A DNA stretch of 64,000 nt. Source: Epinephelus fuscoguttatus. Its lineage: Eukaryota > Chordata > Actinopteri > Perciformes > Serranidae. The stretch lies in NCBI RefSeq assembly GCF_011397635.1, contig NC_064772.1, positions 7,207,035 to 7,271,034 on the forward strand, written 5' to 3'. This document shows, piece by piece, positions 54,860 through 64,000 of the stretch (position 1 is the stretch's first letter; the number at the start of each line of letters is the position of its first letter). A model generated the notes under the pieces. The model ran no database searches, was not told where the DNA came from, and saw only the letters and a program-made list of their open reading frames with translations. The position numbers and the translations under genes are program-made.

Positions 54860-57300
54860 CAGCTGGGCAACATAGGACCTTGGGAGCATTGATTTCCATT
54901 CCTGTAAATGGTTCAAAAAAATTACCAGCCAGTGTTTCAGATATTTTTTACCAGTATGTCCACGAAAGCTGAAATTTTACCAGCATTTTGCAGTCATCTG
55001 TGTTAATTTCAGACATTGGAATGTCACCTGGAGTGCTTCAGTAATATTAGAGGAGTTATTCAGCAGATGCAGCATTTCTGTTGTCGTATGTACTGTGTAG
55101 CTTATTAAGCAGCCCAGCGCCTTGATCCTGCAGCCCAGCAAGCCCTGCTCCGTTACCAGCCCGATGTCTCTGACCCTGTCCTCTCCACATATTTATTTCT
55201 CCTTCATGAGCCAACTGTGAAAAGGGCTAGAGCACATACTGATGCAGTTCTGTCTGCCAGTCGTCTATTTAAGTTATTTATTTCTGAAGTATTGCTTACA
55301 CCGAGCTATGCAGTTACAGTTGTAGGGTTATTTATTACAAGAATTTCATTGTGAATTGTGTTGGTTTCAAATTGTACTTTTGTCTCCTTTCCTTGTCTCA
55401 TCCTCGGCCGTCTGTTCTGTCCACCTCAGCAGCACTGCATGTGGCTCATGAATGGATGCTTTGAGAACGCTCTTTCTTCCGATGTAAAGTGAGAAGAAGG
55501 CTTAATAAGATCAGAAAGTCTGTAGTGGATGTTTACTTAACTAATGAACGGGTACAATTTAAAGAAGGGTACTGGTGTCATTTAAATTTACGGTCTGTTT
55601 ATTGCTGTCTTTAGCAACAAACTGTATGCAATTTGTCATTCATCATGTCTTAAAAGACAAACTTGTTTGTGAGTGGCATGTTTTTTAAGGTATCATCCTT
55701 TAATTCATGCTCCTTTGTATCATCGATGTCCCTGCTGTCCACACACAAACCTCTCGAGTCCTGAGCCGCAGCTTTAATCTTCAACGCTTTGTGGCGCTGG
55801 TAGAACTCTTAGATTGTGTACGTTTCCCAACGTTAACGCCTCCACAGCTGTGAGAAGTTGTGTGTTTCACTGTGGACTTCATAATCCATCTTTGTTTTTC
55901 AAATGGGGAAATGTTTGACATCGAAAAATGTTTTTAAGGAAATACAGTAAATACAGGAGGGATTTTTCTAATTCTTTATTTTCAAGAATTTAGAAAAATA
56001 TCCAACGTAACTTCTCCGACTGCGATCAGCAGCCCAAAACTCATTATTTGCTGTCCTGTATGACTGAGACCCTTTTTACACGCTATAGGTCCGCTTTGAA
56101 GTCCCTTCTTCACGCTGCCTTTGCATTTTTACACAAAACCAAAAAATGGCAGCATCATTCCTCTCCAGTGTGTGATTTTAGACTGTATTCTGGCATCGTG
56201 GAACCACAAGAGGCATGACGGGAGTGACAGCATCGGACTCAAGCGTGACATATAACAAACACGTCAGCAGTGCTTTATAAACAACAACAATGGCAATAAC
56301 AATCATTTATCATCATTGTTATATGGCAGCTGATCTCATCTTCTGCCCGGAGGGTAAGGAGCTCCCAGACCTCATTATTTTCCCAATTTGCGGACATTTT
56401 TGGCTTCCCTTCTTCTTTGAGTTAGCTGCTAACTGCTATCACCTGGTTTTCAAATCTCTCACGGTGGGTTGCACACATAACACATTGTCAAAACATCACA
56501 CCTATCCTGACTATGGTTCCATCCTGTCGGCTGTCCCTTTTGCACAGACACCTCGCTTAAAGGCGATACAACTCTCATTCCACTATCCAACCTTTTAAAC
56601 AGAACAGTGAGGCAACATAATGGCGTGACATTCCTGCCTTGAACAAGCATTGTAAAAGGGGCTCAAGAAAAGCAGCAGATCTTCAGATTTGAGGAGCTGG
56701 AACCAGCAAATGTTTGGTATTTTTGTTTGGACAGTGTCTGAAACAATTATTAGATTGTAAAAATAGTTGCAGATTAATTTTCTTTCAGTCAACATATTGT
56801 TGCAGCTCTAATTTGTAGCCATCGCACTATAGCTGCATGGCAGTTTACAATTTTTTGTCATTTTGAACTAATGAAAGCCAGGTGCAGAAGCTGAATGAAA
56901 ATAAGGAACACTGTAAATGGCAATTTTTGCTCTCAAACTGTATTTCCCCCAAACTACAAAACTTTTTTTTAAAAAAACTTTTCAAACATGTTTTATTCCT
57001 TAAATTGGTTTACATCCTCTGTTTTTCAGGTTCAGAACATTTCATGCCCAAAACCATTACTCATTAGGGTCTTTTATTCCTGTTTTTGTCCTTTTGTTTA
57101 CCCTGGTCACCTCTTAATCACAATTCCCAAACCTTTAGAAAAACCACTGAAGTGTCACATGTGATAAACACAGCAATGATCACACTGTCAGAGGCAAGTC
57201 AGGTTGGGAAACAAGCCTCTTAGACTCCACGTCCCTTTACGTCTCCTACTTGTTGCTGTACTCTGCAGCCAATATAAACATCCTACCTGCCCTTCTGCAG
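54860..57300. other. KLHL15-APOO intergenic/3' UTR DNA
   Basis: No convincing exon. The longest frame (56290-56598) lacks any family resemblance or splice support. A decayed hAT-like stretch lies at 56670-56815. Confidence 0.45.
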
Positions 57301-57308
57301 TCCTCTCG

Positions 57309-57357
57309 CTGCTCCTCCTCCTCCTCCTCCTCCTGCTCCTCCTCCTCCTCCTCCTCT
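57309..57357. repeat. (CTC)n trinucleotide repeat
   Basis: About sixteen CTC units with one CTG interruption. Confidence 0.9.
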
Positions 57358-58270
57358 CATGTTGCTGTTAAAAGAAGAAATGTGTAACCGATAAAGTACT
57401 ACTGTCCTGATTTATGGCACATTCAGTCATAGCGCGGCATCCTTTAGTCCACCAGTCTTCAGTCTGTCAGTAGGAAAACAGAATAGAGGATTAAATAAAA
57501 AAACATACCTTGCTGCAACGACTGTATCTGAAAAAGAAAGTAAAATCAGATTAACATATCTTATAATCTGAGTAGAAACTCTTTGGAAACGATTTGTAAC
57601 TTCTTTCCAGAAATAAATGTTCATATTGGTCAACTTTCAGCTGACTGCTTGAGTGCTTTTATATCTGTCTTTGTGTGTTTCTGATTTTTCTTATGCTCAT
57701 TTGTGACTTAATTCTGTTCGTCCCAGGACTTTTCTTAAGTAATTGATCAGTATTTGGAATTTTTCAAAACTAATATTATTATCTCTGCACAGATAAATGC
57801 AGTCATGCAAAGGGAACCCCTGTACCAAATACCAAAGCATAACTGAAAATATTGTGATGACTTTAGCTGCATCTAATGATAATATTCATGTTGATTAATT
57901 CATCTGTTTATATTTAAATTATTTGATTGTCCGAGAAGTGTCAGAAAAAAAGTGGAAAAAGTCTCCAGAGTCCAAGGTGTTGTCTGACAATATTTTGTTT
58001 GAATTTTTATTTGATAAATGGCTGAAATTATATAAGAATATTTGCAGATTCATTTTCTGTATACTGACCACTGATACTGGATACTGATCACTGAGTCGCC
58101 TAATGTGTCAGCAGCTGTAATGACAGCAGTATAATAAGTCAAGAGGAAAAACGGCAATATATTAAGTAAACAGTGAAACCACAATATCATAGATAGGATG
58201 AATGGCATGACTATTTGTTATCATTTCATTTTTATTACTTTAAAGATTCTATTCTGAGTTCAACCTGACG

Positions 58271-58312
58271 CCCCCCCCCCCCCCCCCCCAAAAAAAACCT
58301 CGCGCATGCGCC
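58271..58312. promoter_or_regulatory. apoo: APOO promoter: C19-A8 tract and NRF1 motif
   Basis: A run of 19 C then 8 A (58271-58297) is followed by GCGCATGCGC (58302-58311), the palindromic NRF1 core. It lies about 60 bp before the APOO ATG. NRF1 commonly controls nuclear genes for mitochondrial proteins, which fits. Confidence 0.6.
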
Positions 58313-58369
58313 CTTTAATGCGTCACACCCCTGGCTTGCCGTAGAAAAGCGAAAGTCCCCTGGACAAGG

Positions 58370-58734
58370 ATGTCATATGTGAAACTGGTAACTATTCTTA
58401 ACGATTGGCGCCTTTTTATTACCTTAAACTTTATGTACATATGAACCTATGGCTGTCAAGTAGTGAAGTGTAGGCTTGTGGTGTTACACACTGACATTTT
58501 ATTTGAAAAAGATGTTGCTAAATTAGTCAGCAGCTAATGTTAGCATGCTGCTAGCTGATGTCGCTAACAGGTCAGTTAGAAAGCAGATGCTCCCTGTACC
58601 TTTTTATTTAACGTGACGTTAAAATATATGTAATATTCCTCTGGTGGTTTGTAGTGTCTGAATTAGTATATTCATTGTATAAACTGACATTACAGCTTAA
58701 TTAAGCGCTTTACTAGTTAGCTTTATCGTCGCTA

Positions 58735-58772
<38 letters not shown>

Positions 58773-61700
58773 CTGACGGTGTGTCGCCAGGTGTCGCTGT
58801 GTGTCGCAGCTCCGGGTCTTACGGGCCTGTTGAGCGGCTCGGTGCTGGCTGCCAGTGAGGGGAAGAAGAAGAGCTCTCAACCTGCTCTGAGCATCGATGA
58901 GGTGGGTTCATTTTGACAAAGTAGGGAGACACGGTTAAGCATGCCAGATCTTAGCAGTGGTGCGAGAAGTGTTCAGGTCCTTTTACTTCAGTAAAAATAC
59001 TAATTCCACACTGTGAAAATACTCCACTGCAAGTAAAGTTCTGCATTCAAAACCTGATATTAGCAGCAAAATGCATTTAAAGTAAAAATATGTATAGTCC
59101 CCTTGTTTTCCTGTTATATTTGATGTTTTTGGTGTAAAATTACTGCTGCATTAATAATATAGATGTTTCGAGTTGTGCTTATTTTAACACCTTTATGTAC
59201 CTTTGGGTAGTTTAATCTACAGCAGTGCATCATATTCTATAAGATCATCATGTGTTTGTAGCGTGGCTGTCCTGTCAGAACCACATATCTCTTAAAAGTC
59301 AACCTTTCATGGGGTCAGAAAAACAGCCCTGTTTTCAGCTTTGTGACAATGACTTGTTCAGCTGATCCAGGAGGGTTTTTAAAGAGTTTATTTAGCTTAA
59401 GAAGGATGAGAATTTTCTCAACACACAAAGGAACACTTAATTCACACTTATCACAAGAATTGTAATACAACAGATCACTACTAATATTGCAATAGTATAG
59501 CATTTTAAGGTTACCAGTGTCAGTGTTACCACTTTTTTCAGATACCTGCAGGTCCAGAGCTTCGCCCAAAAGCAATTTTCACTCCACCAGTTGACTTGCT
59601 ACACTACCTTTTAGATCTTAACCTGTATGGGGAGCATCTGATCTCCAAGGCACACACACACACACTATAATCATGCAGGGTATAAAGGGTATGGATAATT
59701 CAAACCATTTTATCGGTGCTTCTTCTATTTTATCTCTTTTATTCTTATGAAATGTCTTCTTAAGCATTTGTATTATTGTTTGAAAAGCCTGTAACTGATC
59801 CACTCAGAATATCAGTGGTGCTCTAGTTTTGATTGTGTTAGACTGACACAGATACACTGCAAAGGAACACATTATTTTCCCCACAGACCAAACAAATAGA
59901 ACTCTGAGTTCATGTCTGTTGAACTTTGATCTTTACACAGTCAATAGAAACAGTGTTGTTGATGCATCTTCTGCTCTAAAAGACGTCATTATTATTGCAG
60001 CGTATTATGGCTCGGTTTTGTAAAATCTTAAGTCACCACTACACTGCAAACTGTTTAGGTTATGGTAAATTAGTCGATACCTGCTTAGTATTTATTTAAT
60101 ATCTAAGTCAGACCTGTGACAACACTTTTTTTTTTTTTCAATCTTCGCTGTTGGGCAATTTCAGTGGATCAAACGCAGTTGTGATTATGGCTTAACACTG
60201 ATTCTCACCTTGTTATTGTTTCTTTGTTTCAGCTGCCGTCGTTGTACACCAGCCCTGAGTCAGAGTCTCGGTATGTGGAGCCAGAGGCCGGACCGCTGGA
60301 GCAGAGCGTATCATCGTTGAGGAAATTGGCAGAACCATACACGAACCAATGCCAGGTGTATCTGTATCTGTCACTCCCTGGCACAAAAATGTCAACAAAG
60401 AGGTTTAATAATAGCTTAACACTTGGGTTTGGGCTGTGCTGAAACTTATTATTCAGAATTCCAGCCATGTGGAATTAAGGGTGGAGATGCTCAGCCTCTG
60501 TTTCTGTTTCACTTAACGTGAAACAATTAGAAAGGTGATCAGGCCCTTGGGGAATTTTAAGGTCACAGATATAAGCAATAGCTTAACTAAGTAAGTTTGT
60601 ATTGTTACACATGGAAATTTGACCAAAAAAAGTACAGTCAAACTTTGCTAAATTAGTCAACAGATGATGTTAGCCTGTTACTATGCAAATCCTCTTTTTC
60701 CCTCTTTATATAAATGTCCAGTGTGTAAGATTTAGGGGGATTGATTGCAACCAACTGAAACTTCTCCTGGTCAGAGGTTTTTAACAGGAGCCAAATTATT
60801 TGCAGAGGTCTCTTACTCTCCAGAACAAATGGACCAGGCAATTAAAACCGGTAAAAACACTGAATAAAGCAGTTTCACATTACAAGTTAGTTCTGCTACT
60901 CTGTATAGCTTGTCAGAGACAGGCCACCAGCCCAGCACCTGCTAATGTGTGCTAACCTTTTTTTCTCTGATAATACAAGAACCAGATGTTCAGGGGGTTT
61001 TATCTACAAAACATTATCCTCAGAGGTCTCCTCTTCTCCAAAACAAACAGAACAGGTGATTCAAACTGGTAAAAACTCTGAATAAAGCAGTTTCATGTAA
61101 TAATAAAAAAAAAAAAAAAAAAAAAAGTTTTTCCAACAGCTTCCACCCATTTTACAACACAAAAGTTTTAACATTTCTGAGTGGGGTATGTACTGATGTA
61201 TTTCATGTCGTAGAACATGAACTCATTCTTGGTGCACTCTATTTCGACCAATATATCCCCCTAAATCCTACACACTGGACCTTTTAATATTAACGTGACG
61301 TTAAAGTGTGGGTGTCAAAAGTGGAAGGTGTGCTCATGTCTGATACTCACAAGCTTAAAAGTGTCAATATGAAATTTTAATAATAGCTTAACAAATACTT
61401 TTAAGAGATTCCAAACCCTGATTGTGGGATTTATCACTCCCAAACTCAAGTCAAGTATAACCTCCTTAAAGGACAACTTCGGTATTTTTCAACCTGGGCT
61501 CTATTTCCCCATTTGTATGTGTGCGTATGATTCATAGGTACAACTTGTTCTAAAATTGGTTCAGTATTGAGGGAGGCGGATGCAACCGGAGCCGCGAAAC
61601 GAGCTAAAACGGTAACGGGGGCAAATGCGTCCTGTATAAGTTTGCGCATTAAAAGTGCTTTTTTCGCCACTGACCAGCTCAGATCACCAGTGCTACCTCT

Positions 61701-63544
61701 GTAAATAGCACACTAAGCGTTTCGAACATTGTTTATATAACATTACCTCTACTGTGTCTGTAGCTCTCTCTACTCGTGGGACAGTCGTTTTCTTGAGGAA
61801 GAGGTGTTTTGGGATTGGATGTCTTCTCTTCTTCGGCTGGCAGTAGTCATCTTGGGAGAAGTGAGCACTGCAGACCCGATGGTCTGCAAGACGCAGTGTC
61901 TGGACAGGAGTGTTAGCATCCATTTGTAGCACAACTAGCCACAACTTCAGCATCTCGCCGTCCAACAAAGGCAGCCTATGAAAGCTGTACGGGGTGTTGC
62001 GCGACATCCTGTTCTAGCAATTCGGATAAGCACAAACATTGTTTTCAGTCGATGCAGTAAAACTCTCAGCTGTACTCTGGGACAACCAGCGCCACTCTGA
62101 GCGGCACTCAGCATGGCTTCTCTGTTTTCTTCCGGCAACAAGCAAAGCTCTTGTGAGATGATGTCACAGCTGGGAGGAGGTGAAGGGTCAGGGAAACGCT
62201 TAGTATGCTATTTACAGAGATAGCACTGGCAATCTGAACTGGTCAGTAGCGAAAAAAGCACTTTTAATGCGCAAACTTATACGGGACGCATTTGCCCCTG
62301 TTACCGTTTTAGCTCGTTTCATGGCTCCTGGTTGCATCCGCCTCCCTCAATACTGAACCAATTTTAGAACGAGTTGTACCTATGAATCATACGCACACAC
62401 AGACATGGGGAAATAGGGCCCAGGTTGAAAAATCCCAAAGTTATCCTTTGAGTACCATTAATTGAGCCACACCTAAACATAATCATTCCAAAGCTTAATC
62501 AAAACAATAACAAGTTATTTTAGTCCTGTGTTGCAAGTGAAAGAAAAACAATTCGTATGGGTCCAATTCACATCCACTGCCTGAATCTGTCGGCCCCTCA
62601 GGGCTCTTAGTACAAATATTGTCCAGCTGAGATCAACCTTTTGATTTTGTGGAAGAATTGTCACATTTCTGAACTGAATCCCAAACTGTCCTCCATATAT
62701 TCTTCCTGGATCTTCAGCAGCTCAACAGCTCTTAAGATTTCATGACTGATGTGAGATGTCAGTGTTTTTGGTCAGCTGTCCTGACTTCACTGCAGAAAAT
62801 ATAATCACATGAGTTGAGAGCAAAGCAGCTGATGCACGTTTGTCGCCTTTATTTCCAGAATAATGACACACAAGAGCAACAAGTTGTGCAACAAGTTGAT
62901 GTGAAACATGTATTATTATTATTACCAGTGGGAATTAGATGTCTTTAGATTTGTTTTTGTTATGCTGGTGCTTAGAGCTGAGGGCTTGAGGTCTAAAGTT
63001 GAATACACACCTAATTAAAAAATTTTACATTTAATGACATTTTCTTCTTCCATATGAGACACTCGTAGACGGTGTTTATTGTTTTTCTTTGCCTTTATTT
63101 TGCATTATTGCTGTTGTGCGGTAGTCACAGAATGTGAACAAATTTTAAAATAGTCCTCTGTCAACATGCAGTTTGGTGTAACAGTCTGTGTGATGCAAGG
63201 ACATATCTAGTGTACATCTGTTTGGGTTCAGTGTCCGGTCTTTTCTGCTTCTCTGATCCAGCAGGACTTAACACTCTTCTGGTTCTCATTATATTCAGGC
63301 CTACAGGAAAGCATGGACTATTTTCAATGCTGAATTCTGTCCGAGGAAACAAAAAAAGCTGTTTTGGAAAGACTAAATCAGGCATTTGACCCTTTCACCA
63401 AAAAAGGAAAAATACACATTGATTTATTCTGTGTTGGCAAAAGGTAACATGCTGTATAAATAAATTAACTGTCTGTGTGTGTGTGTCTGTGTGTTTGTGT
63501 GTGTGTTGCAGAAAACAGGCCAGGCTGCAATGGAGAAAGTTGAG
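58370..63544 (+). CDS. apoo: Apolipoprotein O / MICOS subunit MIC26 (5' part; continues past the window)
   Basis: Four exons seen: 58370-58387, 58791-58901, 60233-60355, 63512-63544 (95 codons so far), all phase 0. The N-terminus [20 protein letters not shown] is hydrophobic, a likely mitochondrial or signal sequence, followed by a Lys/Ser-rich linker (EGKKKSSQ). Exon 3 holds the family block [19 protein letters not shown]...[13 protein letters not shown], which lines up with human APOO ELSLYSVPEGQSKYVEEA...EPYTTWCQ. MIC26 lies in the inner mitochondrial membrane and shapes crista junctions. The transmembrane part is beyond the right edge. Position next to KLHL15 matches human Xp22.11. APOOL is the paralogous alternative. 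Exon 4 ([11 protein letters not shown]) is short and somewhat less certain. Confidence 0.85.
58738..58771. repeat. (TG)n microsatellite before the APOO exon 2 acceptor
   Basis: About 17 TG units end roughly 20 bp from the acceptor. The exon edge itself repeats GTGTCGC three times. Confidence 0.9.
60713..61286. mobile_element. TTAA-type element (GTCCAGTGTGTAAGATTT family), copy C, APOO intron 3
   Basis: Left ATGTCCAGTGTGTAAG and right CCTACACACTGGACC with TTAA on the right side. It is diverged, with a poly-A run at 61106-61127. Confidence 0.6.
61466..62451. mobile_element. THAP-coding DNA transposon with ~255-bp inverted ends (Kolobok-like), APOO intron 3
   Basis: TTAA (61466-61469) and TTGA (62448-62451) flank ends AGGACAACTTCGG...AAAGTTATCCT. 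Arms of about 250 bp (61470-61723 and 62196-62447) are highly similar, including GGAGGCGGATGCAACC and AAAAGTGCTTTTTTCGC. The minus strand between them codes for a THAP-type zinc finger. The element has lost most of any transposase. Confidence 0.8.
61693..62059 (-). pseudogene. THAP domain remnant inside the transposon
   Basis: The minus-strand frame reads VCAYPNC, then a stop three codons before [14 protein letters not shown], followed by [27 protein letters not shown] and HPIPKHLF. This gives the C2CH layout (C-x4-C ... C-x2-H), the conserved Trp and a terminal Pro block of THAP DNA-binding domains. Some DNA transposases (P element, Kolobok, ISL2EU) carry THAP fingers. An in-frame stop after the first Cys pair and the short length show it is broken, or that a short spliced form starts elsewhere. 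Confidence 0.7.
62452..63511. other. APOO intron 3, distal part
   Basis: AT-rich, with no repeat family or exon recognised until the short APOO exon at 63512. Confidence 0.5.
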
Positions 63545-64000
63545 GTACTGTTATATTTTTTACTTTCTGCCATGTCTAACTGTTGTGTTGTTGCTGTTTG
63601 AGCTGTTGGGAAAAAGAGGGTCACTTCACATTGACATATTTGACTGTTTGATAACTGCAACTGTCTGTCATCTCACTTTGACAGCCACCACAAAAACGTG
63701 TCCAAACCATCTGTGACAAAGCTGTGTGCTTTTTCCTTTCACTTGCAATTTGAGAATATGTTGTTTATTTTTACACAGCATCTGTGGTAGAGCTCAGCCC
63801 AGGGCCCTTTGCTGCATGTCATCCCCTCTCTCCTCTGCCTTTCCTGTTTCTCTCTCTCACTATCTCATAAGCAGAAATACAAAAAAAATCACAGTTTTTC
63901 TGCTTCTTCTAAAGAAAACCTCTGTCCCAATGAAAGTGCAAAAACACAACTGAAGTGCTGTAAAGAGCATGCTAAACCAACAGGAGATGATATAACCCTA

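Noticed and set aside
56290-56598. 102-residue plus-strand frame between KLHL15 and APOO
   Set aside because: No recognisable domain, no splice signals and repeat-like surroundings; treated as chance.
61947-62141. 64-residue minus-strand frame next to the THAP frame
   Set aside because: Overlaps the THAP coding strand in another frame and shows no domain.

Overview
The window reads as a ray-finned (probably percomorph) fish chromosome. Its genes are split by introns with canonical GT/AG sites, the proteins are clear vertebrate orthologues, and the non-coding DNA carries typical teleost repeats: tRNA-derived V-SINE/DANA-like copies, hAT miniature elements, and TTAA-flanked elements with long inverted ends. 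All calls come from reading the sequence. No database search was possible.

Layout: six protein genes were found. MYNN (+, CDS 1075-5956) encodes a BTB zinc-finger regulator. LRRC34 (+, 7956-13372) and LRRC31 (-, 15435-26819) are leucine-rich-repeat genes lying tail to tail. EIF2S3 (-, 28896-37649) encodes the gamma subunit of translation factor eIF2. KLHL15 (+, coding 46634-51521, with likely untranslated exons from about 39.7 kb) encodes a Kelch adaptor of the CUL3 ubiquitin ligase and is divergent from EIF2S3. APOO (+, from 58370 to beyond the right edge) encodes a mitochondrial MICOS subunit. The exon chains of MYNN, LRRC34, LRRC31, EIF2S3 and KLHL15 each close in frame, giving about 728, 432, 570, 472 and 622 residues.

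The genes are not an operon and show no single shared pathway. They form two blocks familiar from human: MYNN-LRRC34-LRRC31 (human 3q26.2) and EIF2S3-KLHL15-APOO (human Xp22.11), joined here at about 27-28 kb.

The space between exons is largely mobile-element debris. The clearest structure is in LRRC31 intron 1, where a V-SINE sits inside a hAT transposon, which sits inside a TTAA-flanked element. A relative of that outer element near 62 kb still carries a THAP-domain reading frame. Other notable signals are an RFX X-box just before the LRRC34 start, an NRF1 motif before APOO, perfect oestrogen-response-like palindromes in a MYNN intronic repeat, a strong hairpin at 54.8 kb, and an inverted repeat in the EIF2S3 3' untranslated region. 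I did not find a wholly new biological system. The items above are the best leads.
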